Shown in pieces: positions 24,998 to 32,648 of a stretch of 64,000 bases of DNA. Numbering within the stretch: position 1 is the first letter of the stretch; each line of letters opens with the position of its first letter. This stretch comes from a bacterium 1xD42-87 (GTDB lineage Bacteria; Bacillota; Clostridia; Lachnospirales; Lachnospiraceae), in assembly GCA_003611805.1 (NCBI GenBank), contig RAYM01000016.1, positions 109,753 to 173,752 of the forward strand, given 5' to 3'. The position numbers and the translations under genes are program-made. The notes below the pieces were generated by a model. It was not told the DNA's origin and made no database searches. It saw only the letters and a program-made list of their open reading frames with translations.

Positions 24998-26367
24998 AAA
25001 ACCTCCTCAACTGTTTCCCTGACAATCTCAATACGCTTTTTCAATGCAGACGGTTTCCCGCCCTTTAATGCCAAATTAAACTCCTTTTCCTGCATTCTTT
25101 CACCAAATTTAACTATAAGTTCTTCCCGTCTTTGCTCCAGTACAATTATTTCATCCTCCTTCAACTCAGAAAGCACAATTCCCCACGCTTCGAATATCGC
25201 CTTATTGATCGCGCTGCGTCTCTTTGTCTCATTATTATATCTTCTAAACGCATATTTCCCAAAAATTGTCTTACATGCCTGCATCACACGATAAAAATTT
25301 TCTTCTACACGAACAATATCTTTATCATCATACCGATTCACTGCCTTTAAGGCATCTCGTAAAAAATCATCAATATTTCCTCTGTATTCTTTACTATAAT
25401 CTAATTCGGTAAACGCAATGAAACGATTAACATATTCTCTATCCTCCATCCGTTTTGGCGAAATTGCGTGTTGGGTCGCCTTTATGAATATTTCACTCTC
25501 TGCCAGTCTCTGCAACAGCTCAGTTGCTTTTCCGCCGTACATTGCATGACGGATTTCCTGTGGTTCCAATTTAACTCCGCCTGTATTGATTCGCTGAAAA
25601 ATATTATAGACAATGCCGTCCGGCGTTCCTTTCTCTACCGTGTATGCCACAATCGGCGTCTCTTTTATCCTTCGGATATATTGTCTTGGCAAATCGTCAA
25701 AAGTTCTTCCATTAAAATCTTCCATATACTGTAAGCCGCAGAATTTCTCTTTCACCCTTATCCCTTCTTTATTCTTTTCACCTACAAGGAAATGATAAAA
25801 TGCCGTCATCCTCTGCAACCCGTCAATAACAATCCATTTTCCATCATCAACAGCATTAAAATAAAAGGTTGGAATGGGAATCTTTAATACAAGCGACTCA
25901 ATCAACCTGCTCTGCTGTTCTTTTGTCCACAAATCACTATGACGCTGAAATTCAGGCGCCATATTAATCTCATGGTTTTCCAGTCTTTCCATAAGGTTAT
26001 ATATATTCATGGGACGCTGCGCAATATTTACATCCGCCGGAATAAAATGGCTGGCCTGACTGGCTTCATCTGCATAATCTTCATTCGGCCTTCTCTCTAC
26101 ACTGATCCCGTCCTCTTCCAGTTTACAGATAACCTGTTCTATCATTTCATCTGTCACAGAATCGTCCTTATCATATAAGATGTCCACAACACGGTCATAC
26201 CAGATAATGTTATCGTTTTTTTCTGCATACCCCTTCAACTCATTAATTTTTTCTTTTATTTCACCTTTAAACTCCATCCCTGTCTCCCATATCGCATTTT
26301 CCTGTAATAACATATATTCGCAAATGTTCAGACCATATTTATTCAAATGTATTCTAACACTTTTCAT
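24994..26367 (-). CDS. DUF262 (GmrSD-N, ParB-like) protein with a sigma-1.1-like N-terminus
   Basis: The main domain is DUF262, the ParB/Srx-like nuclease fold of GmrSD-type restriction proteins. PEFQRHSDLWTKEQQSRLIESL and the hallmark IDGLQR (near residue 183) are visible, then LPRQYIRRIKETPI and FQRINTGGVKLEPQEIRHAMY. No C-terminal HNH (DUF1524) is visible. The segment before it (MEFKGEIKEKI to about 75 residues on) resembles sigma-70 region 1.1 in pattern. Start is uncertain: ATG 26367 (and a TTG at 26379) lack a ribosome site, whereas ATG 26277 has GGGAGACAGGG directly upstream and begins at that domain. It is the first gene of the AT-rich three-gene cassette. Confidence 0.85.
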   Translation of the reverse strand: MKSVRIHLNKYGLNICEYMLLQENAIWETGMEFKGEIKEKINELKGYAEKNDNIIWYDRVVDILYDKDDSVTDEMIEQVICKLEEDGISVERRPNEDYADEASQASHFIPADVNIAQRPMNIYNLMERLENHEINMAPEFQRHSDLWTKEQQSRLIESLVLKIPIPTFYFNAVDDGKWIVIDGLQRMTAFYHFLVGEKNKEGIRVKEKFCGLQYMEDFNGRTFDDLPRQYIRRIKETPIVAYTVEKGTPDGIVYNIFQRINTGGVKLEPQEIRHAMYGGKATELLQRLAESEIFIKATQHAISPKRMEDREYVNRFIAFTELDYSKEYRGNIDDFLRDALKAVNRYDDKDIVRVEENFYRVMQACKTIFGKYAFRRYNNETKRRSAINKAIFEAWGIVLSELKEDEIIVLEQRREELIVKFGERMQEKEFNLALKGGKPSALKKRIEIVRETVEEVL

Positions 26368-26388
26368 ATACTGATTCAATTATGGAAT

Positions 26389-26417
26389 TTGCCTGTCTAC
26401 CATAAATATGATAAAAT
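26389..26417 (+). promoter_or_regulatory. Sigma-A promoter of the GT2 array
   Basis: TTGCCT-N17-TAAAAT lies 34 bases before the first glycosyltransferase start, which has AAAGGAG as ribosome site. Confidence 0.6.
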
Positions 26418-26450
26418 AAATTTATTATTCTAACTTTAAAGGAGTCTTCC

Positions 26451-27512
26451 ATGCATCCCATATCTGTATGCATCATCGCCAAAAATGAAGAAACGCGCAT
26501 CGAGCAGTGCCTGAAATCCATCAAGCCCTGCGGATTTGAAATTGTGGTCGTAGACACGGGTTCCACAGACAGGACGAAGGAAATCGCCGCCAGATATGCG
26601 GATAAATTGCTTGATTTTGCATGGTGTGACGATTTCTCCGCCGCCAGAAATTTTTCCCTTCGGGAGGCCTCCAACAACTGGATCTTTATGATCGACTGCG
26701 ACGAAACCGTGAAAGAAATCGACGTAGAGGAGCTGAACTATTTCCGCAAACACCTCTCCGACAGTGTTGGCAGCGTGTCCCGTGAAAATCTGGTGACCGA
26801 AAACGGTGTCCTTACGCTGAATAACGTGGATTACACAGAACGTTTTTTTAATAAAAAGCTGTATCATTACACAGGCATGATCCATGAACAGCTCACGCCC
26901 ATCCGCGGGCATGAAATTTCGGCGTTTTTGCTGCAGACGACCCTGCTTCACACTGGCTACGACATGACGCCGGAAGAACGTAAGGCAAAATATAAGCGAA
27001 ACTTCACGCTGCTGGAAAAACAGCTGACGCAGGATCCCGAAAATCCCTATCTGTACTATCAGCTCGGGAAAAGCTGCGAGATTCTGGAGGACTTTGCGCG
27101 TGCCTGCATCTACTATGACAAGGGGCTGGAGTTTGACCTCGACCCGGAACTTGCTTACGTGCAGGCGATGGTGGTTTCCTACGGCAACGCTCTCCTGCAC
27201 ACGGGACAGGCGGAAAACGCCCTTGGCTTTGAGGGCATTTACGACGAGTTTGCTTCCGTGACGGACTTCGTCTATCTGATGGGAAACATCTACAAAGATA
27301 ACCTCATGCCGGAGCAGGCTCTTACACAGTATCAGAAGGCGCTGCAAATGCCCCCCGGACGGCAGAACGGCTCAAACTCTTTCCTGCCGCTTTATCAGTG
27401 CGGGTTGATCTTTGAGCAGCTCGGAGAAACGGACAGCGCATGTGCGCTCTATGCACAGTGCGGAGACTTTGCCCCGGCTGTGCAGCGGCTGGCAGCGTTG
27501 AAGACATCCTGA
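26451..27512 (+). CDS. GT2-TPR glycosyltransferase, array member 1
   Basis: This 353-residue protein joins an N-terminal family 2 glycosyltransferase domain to a TPR-like helical C-terminus. The GT2 domain shows PISVCIIAKNEE, VVDTGSTDRTKEIAARYAD, DDFSAARNFSL and the metal-binding IDCDE. After about residue 190 helical repeats appear (NPYLYYQLGKSCEILEDFARACIYYDKGL). The architecture is that of flagellin O-glycosyltransferases and SunS-like enzymes. It is the first of four tandem paralogues and the most divergent. Flagellin as acceptor is inferred from the flagellin gene just downstream. Confidence 0.88.
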   Translation: MHPISVCIIAKNEETRIEQCLKSIKPCGFEIVVVDTGSTDRTKEIAARYADKLLDFAWCDDFSAARNFSLREASNNWIFMIDCDETVKEIDVEELNYFRKHLSDSVGSVSRENLVTENGVLTLNNVDYTERFFNKKLYHYTGMIHEQLTPIRGHEISAFLLQTTLLHTGYDMTPEERKAKYKRNFTLLEKQLTQDPENPYLYYQLGKSCEILEDFARACIYYDKGLEFDLDPELAYVQAMVVSYGNALLHTGQAENALGFEGIYDEFASVTDFVYLMGNIYKDNLMPEQALTQYQKALQMPPGRQNGSNSFLPLYQCGLIFEQLGETDSACALYAQCGDFAPAVQRLAALKTS

Positions 27513-27597
27513 AGCCACCTGTTTTTGTCAGCTTATAGTTTACATCATTTATTTGCAGGTTCAGCACATGAGCCGTGTAGAAGTGAGGACGATTACT

Positions 27598-28677
27598 ATG
27601 ATTCCTATTTCCGTCTGCATCATTGGAAAAAATGAGGAGCAGCATATGGAAAACTGTCTGGCTCCCCTTGCGTCCCTCCCTTTTGAAGTCGTCTACGTGG
27701 ACACAGGTTCCACCGACCGCACGAAGGAGACTGCCGCAAAGTATGGCGCCAAAATATACGATTTCAAATGGATCGACGACTTTTCCGCCGCCAGAAATTT
27801 TGCGCTCGAAAAAGCCGCTCACGAGTATGTGCTCTTTATAGACTGTGATGAATATCTGACGGAGTTGGACACTGTGCCTCTTTTCACCGCGCTCGAAGCA
27901 CACCCACAGGACGTCGGTCTGCTGCTGCGCAACAATTACTACGAGGCAAACGGGACGCAGACCAACTATCCGGACCGCGTGGAGCGGCTTTTTTCCAAAA
28001 AGCACTTCCATTATAAAGGTATTATCCATGAGCAGGTCGTCAGGCAGGGCAGCGAAAGCCCTTTCTATGAGCGTTACGAAATCCCCCTGATCGTGGATCA
28101 CGCCGGATACAGCGGCGGCATGGACGCCATGCGCCAAAAAGCGGAGCGCAACAACGCGCTGCTCTTTCGGGAAATAAAGAGAACGCCGAATGATCCTTAC
28201 CTCTATTTTCAGGTAGGGCAGTCCTACAACGGCATCCGCGATTACGAAAACGCTTATACTTACTATAAAAAAGCTTTTTCGCTCCCGATAATCTTCCGTG
28301 AACCCTGGGTACAGATCATGGCTACCGCCTATATCAACGCCATGAATCACACGGGGCGTTCCGCGGAGGCACAGGCTTTTTTTGAGCCGATTTACGAGCA
28401 CTTTTCGGGGGACGCAAATTTCTACTGCAGCATGGGCAACATCTACCTGAATCTGGACCCGCCTCAGCCCCTCCGTGCCATGGCGGAGTATGTCAAAGCG
28501 CTGCATTGCCCTGACGCAAGGGAAAAAGGAGCCAACAGTTTCATTCCCTACTACAATATCGGGCTGGTAAACGAAATGCTGGGCAGCCAGGATTCCGCCC
28601 TTACCTTTTACCAGAAGGCGGCTGATCTGGGTTTTGCACCTGCCCTAGAACGGCTCTCCGATTGGAACGGCGTCTGA
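27598..28677 (+). CDS. GT2-TPR glycosyltransferase, array member 2
   Basis: A 359-residue paralogue with the same layout: IPISVCIIGKNEE, YVDTGSTDRTKETAAKYG, DDFSAARNFAL and IDCDEYL. The GT2 half is followed by TPR-like helices (DPYLYFQVGQSYNGIRDYENAYTYYKKAF). I place the start at ATG 27598 by alignment with its neighbours, with GAGGACG upstream. The 29 bases before the start resemble those before member 3, including a vestigial ATG-A-CCG-GAAG pattern, showing duplication of the whole unit. Confidence 0.88.
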   Translation: MIPISVCIIGKNEEQHMENCLAPLASLPFEVVYVDTGSTDRTKETAAKYGAKIYDFKWIDDFSAARNFALEKAAHEYVLFIDCDEYLTELDTVPLFTALEAHPQDVGLLLRNNYYEANGTQTNYPDRVERLFSKKHFHYKGIIHEQVVRQGSESPFYERYEIPLIVDHAGYSGGMDAMRQKAERNNALLFREIKRTPNDPYLYFQVGQSYNGIRDYENAYTYYKKAFSLPIIFREPWVQIMATAYINAMNHTGRSAEAQAFFEPIYEHFSGDANFYCSMGNIYLNLDPPQPLRAMAEYVKALHCPDAREKGANSFIPYYNIGLVNEMLGSQDSALTFYQKAADLGFAPALERLSDWNGV

Positions 28678-28779
28678 CAATACTGGCTATCCAGAGCCGC
28701 TTCCCGCCATGAAATGGCAGCCGACACAGGAAACAAATATATCCGGCGCATGAACCGCGCAGAAACGAGGAGGAACCAC

Positions 28780-29883
28780 ATGATTCCCATTTCAGTATGT
28801 ATCATAGGAAAAAACGAGGAAAAAAATATCGAGAAATGCCTGGAACCGCTCACACACTATCCCTTTGAAATTATCTATGTGGACACCGGTTCCACCGACC
28901 GCACGAAGGAGCTTGCCGCAAAGTACACTGACAATATCTATGATTTTGAGTGGATCGGCGATTTTTCCGCTGCCAGAAACTTTTCTCTGAAAAAGGCAAG
29001 CCACAACTATGTGCTCGTCATAGACTGCGACGAATATCTGACCGATCTGGATCTGGACGGGCTGTGCGAAGCGATTGAGACGCATCCCCGCGGTAGCGTA
29101 GGGCAGATTCTGCGAAAAAGTTTCTCTGATACCCAATATAGAAAAGATTATTCGCTGGAACGAGTGGATCGTCTCTTCCATAAACGCAGTTTTCATTACA
29201 TTTATTTAATTCATGAGCAGGTAGCCGACATCAAAACCGACCGCACCGATTACGAGCGTTATGACATACCTGTGGAAGTGGATCATGTGGGCTACGTCGG
29301 CACCAATGATGAAAAACGCCTCAAGGCGGAACGCAACAACGCTCTGCTCTTCAAAGAAATTGAACGGAAACCGGAGGAACCTTATTTCTATTTTCAGGTG
29401 GCGCAGTCCTACAACCTGATTGATGATTATGAAAATGCTTATATCTATTATAAAAAAGCATTCGAACTGCCCTTACTTCTACAAAATGAATGGGTTCATG
29501 TGATGGCAAACAACTTCATCAACGTAATGGTACAAACCGGAAGAGCTGCAGAGGCACTGGAACTCTACGTTCCTGTTTATAATGATTACGCGCACAGCCA
29601 GCAGTTCCTTTGCAGCATGGGCGCTCTCTATTTGAATCAGGATCCGCCCCAGCCTTTAAAGGCGGTAATGGAGTTTGTGAAGGCACTGCAGTGCACTCCC
29701 GATTCGGAATCGGAAGATTACAGCGGCATGGCGTTTTTCAGCATAGGCTTTGCCAACGAGCTATTGGGGAATCTCCCCGCAGCCGCTTCTTTTTTAGTGA
29801 AATCAGCCGAAAAAGGCTACCCTCTGGCGTTGGAAAAACTGGAAGAAGTGAGAAAAACTATGGAAGAACGGGGGAGCGTATGA
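28780..29883 (+). CDS. GT2-TPR glycosyltransferase, array member 3
   Basis: A 367-residue paralogue closest to member 2: IPISVCIIGKNEE, YVDTGSTDRTKELAAKY, GDFSAARNFSL, IDCDEYL, then YFYFQVAQSYNLIDDYENAY in the helical half. ATG 28780 follows GAGGAGGAACCAC. Its stop overlaps the next start (ATGA), so members 3 and 4 are translationally coupled. Confidence 0.88.
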   Translation: MIPISVCIIGKNEEKNIEKCLEPLTHYPFEIIYVDTGSTDRTKELAAKYTDNIYDFEWIGDFSAARNFSLKKASHNYVLVIDCDEYLTDLDLDGLCEAIETHPRGSVGQILRKSFSDTQYRKDYSLERVDRLFHKRSFHYIYLIHEQVADIKTDRTDYERYDIPVEVDHVGYVGTNDEKRLKAERNNALLFKEIERKPEEPYFYFQVAQSYNLIDDYENAYIYYKKAFELPLLLQNEWVHVMANNFINVMVQTGRAAEALELYVPVYNDYAHSQQFLCSMGALYLNQDPPQPLKAVMEFVKALQCTPDSESEDYSGMAFFSIGFANELLGNLPAAASFLVKSAEKGYPLALEKLEEVRKTMEERGSV

Positions 29884-30935
29884 TTCCGATTTCTGTTTGT
29901 ATCATCACCAAAAATGAAGCAGAAAATTTACAGAGGTGTCTGGAAGCGTTAAAACCCTATCCGTTTGAAATCGTGGTGACGGATACCGGTTCAGAAGATA
30001 ACTCCTTGGAAACCGCAGGACAATTCACGGATCATGTCTACGAGTTTGCATGGATTAATGATTTTTCCGCTGCCAGAAACTTCTGTGTCAGCCATGCCAC
30101 AAACGATATCATCCTGTCTCTGGACACCGACGAGTTTCTCCGCCCCCTTGACTGGAACGCTCTTCAGAAAGCTCTGGAAGAGCATCCGCATAGCCTCGGC
30201 TCCATAGAGCTGTTCAGCTACTTCGACGTGGGCGGAGAAACCAAAAAGCAGGTCGTAAGGCTGACACGGCTATTTGACCGACGCCTCTACCACTTTGTCA
30301 ATCCGATTCACGAAGTTCTCGTTCCCCTCGGCTCTATGGAGTCCTCCTCCTATGACGCGCCAGTCAGCGTAGACCACGTAGGCTACCAGGGCTCGGAAGA
30401 AAAGCTGAAAGAAAAGGCGGAACGTGACATCTCGATGCTTTCCGCTGAGATTGTAAATGATCCCGAAAACCCCTACCTTCACTTTCAGCTGGGACAGAGC
30501 TATATGTTAATGAGGGATGAAGAGAATGCACTTCCCTGGTTTCGCAAAGCCATGAAGCTGCGGCCCACGCCCGGGGCAGACTATACCCTCGTTCTTCTCT
30601 GTAATTACGCAGGTATCCTGCTGGATAGCAAGCAGGCGGAAGAAGCCGCGAATGTTCTTTCTTACCGTGATTCCTTCGCAGACACTAAAGACTTCCTCTG
30701 TCTATCCGGACGCATCTATCTATGCCTTGGACAGCCCCTCAAAGCTCTCCCCGAGTTTGTAGAAGCACTGAGCGCCCCGAAATGCATCGCCGCAGATCCC
30801 CGTACACCCAGCTATTACATCGGTCTGATCTATGAAATGTTCGGCAAGCGTGATATCGCCCGCACCCACTACGAAAACTGCGGTGCGTATCCGCCCGCCG
30901 TGGAGGCACTGAAACGGCTTTCTTGCAATAATTGA
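29880..30935 (+). CDS. GT2-TPR glycosyltransferase, array member 4
   Basis: A 351-residue paralogue with IPISVCIITKNEAENL, VTDTGSEDNSLETAGQF, NDFSAARNFCV and the metal site LDTDEFL, where the usual IDCDE is changed. Helical repeats follow (NPYLHFQLGQSYMLMRDEENALPWFRKAMKL). The variant metal and nucleotide-loop residues suggest another donor or acceptor than members 2 and 3. ATG 29880 overlaps the previous stop and has GGGGGAGC upstream. Confidence 0.88.
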   Translation: MIPISVCIITKNEAENLQRCLEALKPYPFEIVVTDTGSEDNSLETAGQFTDHVYEFAWINDFSAARNFCVSHATNDIILSLDTDEFLRPLDWNALQKALEEHPHSLGSIELFSYFDVGGETKKQVVRLTRLFDRRLYHFVNPIHEVLVPLGSMESSSYDAPVSVDHVGYQGSEEKLKEKAERDISMLSAEIVNDPENPYLHFQLGQSYMLMRDEENALPWFRKAMKLRPTPGADYTLVLLCNYAGILLDSKQAEEAANVLSYRDSFADTKDFLCLSGRIYLCLGQPLKALPEFVEALSAPKCIAADPRTPSYYIGLIYEMFGKRDIARTHYENCGAYPPAVEALKRLSCNN

Positions 30936-30941
30936 ACAGAC

Positions 30942-30970
30942 TTTACAGCCACTAGCCAACACGCTATAAT
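30942..30970 (+). promoter_or_regulatory. Sigma-A promoter of the 62-aa gene
   Basis: TTTACA-N17-TATAAT, a good sigma-A match, lies just after the last glycosyltransferase and before the small gene at 31033. Confidence 0.7.
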
Positions 30971-31032
30971 AAATATGATATTTAATAACTGTTTCAATGA
31001 ATAAAGGCGGTGAACGAATGGAGGTGCTGGAA

Positions 31033-31221
31033 ATGAATAATGGCGAAATTATACAAAGGGGTATTGAAGAATTTCGGGAAGTACAAGACTATATGATACT
31101 GGCAAAAGAAGAAGGGGCTACAAAAACATATGCCAAATTAAAGGATAAATATATCTCTTTAAAGACATTGCTTAGCAGCTTAGGCGTAAATATGTCAGAC
31201 ATTGACAAAATTAAAGAATAA
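31033..31221 (+). CDS. Small unknown protein, 62 aa, next to flagellin
   Basis: This 62-residue, helical, charged protein reads MNNGEIIQRGIEEFREVQDY and ends NMSDIDKIKE. I start it at ATG 31033, which has the near-perfect ribosome site GGAGGTG six bases upstream; two earlier in-frame ATGs (31018, 30997) are less likely. It has its own promoter at 30942-30970 and a terminator at 31227-31248, so it is a single-gene unit. I do not recognise the family. It has no signal or membrane segment. Its place between the glycosyltransferase array and fliC is suggestive only. Confidence 0.7.
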   Translation: MNNGEIIQRGIEEFREVQDYMILAKEEGATKTYAKLKDKYISLKTLLSSLGVNMSDIDKIKE

Positions 31222-31226
31222 ACCAA

Positions 31227-31248
31227 GTAGGGAAGATTTTCGCCCTAC
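31227..31248 (+). terminator. Terminator of the 62-aa gene
   Basis: GTAGGG and CCCTAC pair around a 10-base loop six bases after the stop codon. The stem is short, so this is moderate support. Confidence 0.5.
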
Positions 31249-31305
31249 TCGCCGCGCCGCCCGCATGCTGTGAAACAGCAAACTTCCATATGTGGGCGCA
31301 CCATA

Positions 31306-31335
31306 AAAAACCCCATCCTCTCGGATGGGGTTTTT
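31306..31335 (-). terminator. Strong bidirectional terminator after fliC
   Basis: AAAAACCCCATCC and GGATGGGGTTTTT form a perfect 13-bp stem with a 4-base loop. The U-run in each direction makes it suit both fliC (minus) and the small plus-strand gene. Confidence 0.9.
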
Positions 31336-31366
31336 GATAGTTTCACTCGTAATCCTGTTACAGCGA

Positions 31367-32446
31367 TTAGCCAAGTAAGGACAGTGCCAGCTGGTTGCCC
31401 TGATTTGCCTGAGACAGCATAGAGGTACCTGCCTGCTGAAGGATATTGTTGTTGGAGTACTGAACCATCTCCGTAGCAATATCTGTATCGCGGATAGCAG
31501 CCTCTGCGGACTGGGTGTTCTCTACGATGTTGTTCAGGTTGTTGATGGTGTGCTCCAGACGGTTCTGGATAGCACCAAGGTCAGATCTCTGAGAAGATAC
31601 GATCTGCAGAGCGCCCTTGATGAATGCATTAAGGGAGTTGAAGTCCTTGGTGGAAGCAACCGTTGCAGCATCACCGCCTACAAGGTTCTGGAAGGTTGTA
31701 ACCAGCTTCGTAGCCATCGTGGAATCCATAGCCTTCATGTTGTAGGTCTTGGTGCCGCTGTTAACCGTGCTGAAGGATGTCGTAGGAGAAGCAGATACCG
31801 AACCCTGAATCGTTCCAGCAGAACCGGAAACCTGATAAGATGTAACCTGTACATTCGTGGTGCCAGCGGTTAACGCATTGAAAGTGATTGCGCCATACAG
31901 CTTACTGTCTTCGGACTTACCATTCTCCCAAGTACCGATGTAGCTTGCCAGACCTACCATACTCATGTTCTTGATGGAGATGTCGATGTGCTGACCTGCC
32001 TCAGCGCCTACCTGGATACCCTTGATGAACTTACCGTCTAACAGGTTCATCTCGTTGAAGGTCGTGGTACTCTGTACACGGTCAACCTCACTCATCAACT
32101 GACCGATCTCAGCCTGGATGGAAGCACGATCAGAAGTGGTCAGGGTTCCGTTCTCACCCTTAACTGCCAGCTCGTTCATTCTCTGGAGCATATCCTCAAC
32201 TTCGTTGAGAGCGCCCTCAGCGGTCTGTACTACGCTGATACCATCCTGTGCGTTAGCGGAAGCCTGGGTAAGACCTCTTACCTGTCTTCTCATCTTCTCG
32301 GAAATGGAAAGCCCTGCTGCATCATCTGCTGCACGGTTGATCTTGTAACCGGAAGATAACTTCTCTGTAGACTTAGCCTGAGAAGAAGTGGTCAGTCCTA
32401 ACATTCTGTTAGAGTTCATCGCTGTAATATTGTGTTTTACTATCAT
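31367..32446 (-). CDS. fliC: Flagellin
   Basis: This 359-residue flagellin forms the flagellar filament. The conserved N-terminal D0/D1 part (MIVKHNITAMNSNRMLG, AADDAAGLSISEKMRRQ, ANAQDGISVVQTAEGAL) and C-terminal D1/D0 part (NTQSAEAAIRDTDIATEM, LSQANQGNQLALSLLG) flank a Ser/Thr-rich variable centre (about 170-250). That centre is the surface likely to be O-glycosylated by the surrounding glycosyltransferases. It is monocistronic: a perfect sigma-28 promoter at 32578-32604, a leader of about 125 bases with a 5' stem and a CsrA-type hairpin, AAGGAGG before the ATG, and a strong terminator. Confidence 0.97.
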   Translation of the reverse strand: MIVKHNITAMNSNRMLGLTTSSQAKSTEKLSSGYKINRAADDAAGLSISEKMRRQVRGLTQASANAQDGISVVQTAEGALNEVEDMLQRMNELAVKGENGTLTTSDRASIQAEIGQLMSEVDRVQSTTTFNEMNLLDGKFIKGIQVGAEAGQHIDISIKNMSMVGLASYIGTWENGKSEDSKLYGAITFNALTAGTTNVQVTSYQVSGSAGTIQGSVSASPTTSFSTVNSGTKTYNMKAMDSTMATKLVTTFQNLVGGDAATVASTKDFNSLNAFIKGALQIVSSQRSDLGAIQNRLEHTINNLNNIVENTQSAEAAIRDTDIATEMVQYSNNNILQQAGTSMLSQANQGNQLALSLLG

Positions 32447-32470
32447 ACTATATTCCTCCTTGAATTTTTC

Positions 32471-32486
32471 GCGGCATCCTTGCCGC
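32471..32486 (-). promoter_or_regulatory. CsrA-type hairpin in the flagellin leader
   Basis: GCGGC-AAGGAT-GCCGC on the minus strand presents GGA in the loop of a 5-bp stem, the usual CsrA target shape. It lies about 25-40 bases before the fliC start. The Shine-Dalgarno AAGGAGGA itself supplies a second GGA site. csrA and its antagonist fliW are at 40278-40958. Confidence 0.7.
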
Positions 32487-32547
32487 CTTTTTGTTTTTGT
32501 GGCTCCTCCTCCGTCCCGTCCGCTGACATCGGTCTTGCCACTGCCTT

Positions 32548-32571
32548 CAAGTAAATGTTTTACTTTACTTG
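32548..32571 (-). repeat. Stem-loop at the predicted 5' end of fliC mRNA
   Basis: CAAGTAAA and TTTACTTG form a perfect 8-bp stem with an 8-base loop, starting within a few bases of the expected sigma-28 start point. A 5'-terminal stem is a known way to stabilise abundant mRNAs. Confidence 0.6.
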
Positions 32572-32577
32572 TTATAT

Positions 32578-32604
32578 ATATCGGTGGGAATTCGATATAC
32601 TTTA
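32578..32604 (-). promoter_or_regulatory. fliC: Sigma-28 promoter of fliC
   Basis: TAAA-N15-ACCGATAT on the minus strand is a full match to the SigD/FliA form. The -35 TAAA begins directly at the base of the preceding terminator stem. Confidence 0.92.
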
Positions 32605-32644
32605 GACCCCCGAGAAAAAAATTTTAAATTTTTTCTCGGGGGTC
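32605..32644 (-). terminator. 16-bp perfect terminator between the fliT-like gene and fliC
   Basis: GACCCCCGAGAAAAAA pairs perfectly with TTTTTTCTCGGGGGTC around an 8-base AT loop. It ends the flaG-fliD-fliS unit and insulates the fliC promoter. Confidence 0.9.
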
Positions 32645-32648
32645 TTTT

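Noticed and set aside
23101..26400. Insertion sequence or integrase carrying the cassette
   Set aside because: I found no transposase, terminal inverted repeat or target duplication at either side; only base composition and the broken neighbour hint at transfer.
27322..28506. Minus-strand frame of 394 codons across the glycosyltransferase array
   Set aside because: It spans the junction of two paralogous plus-strand genes and is recreated by their shared codon pattern; no ribosome site or domain.
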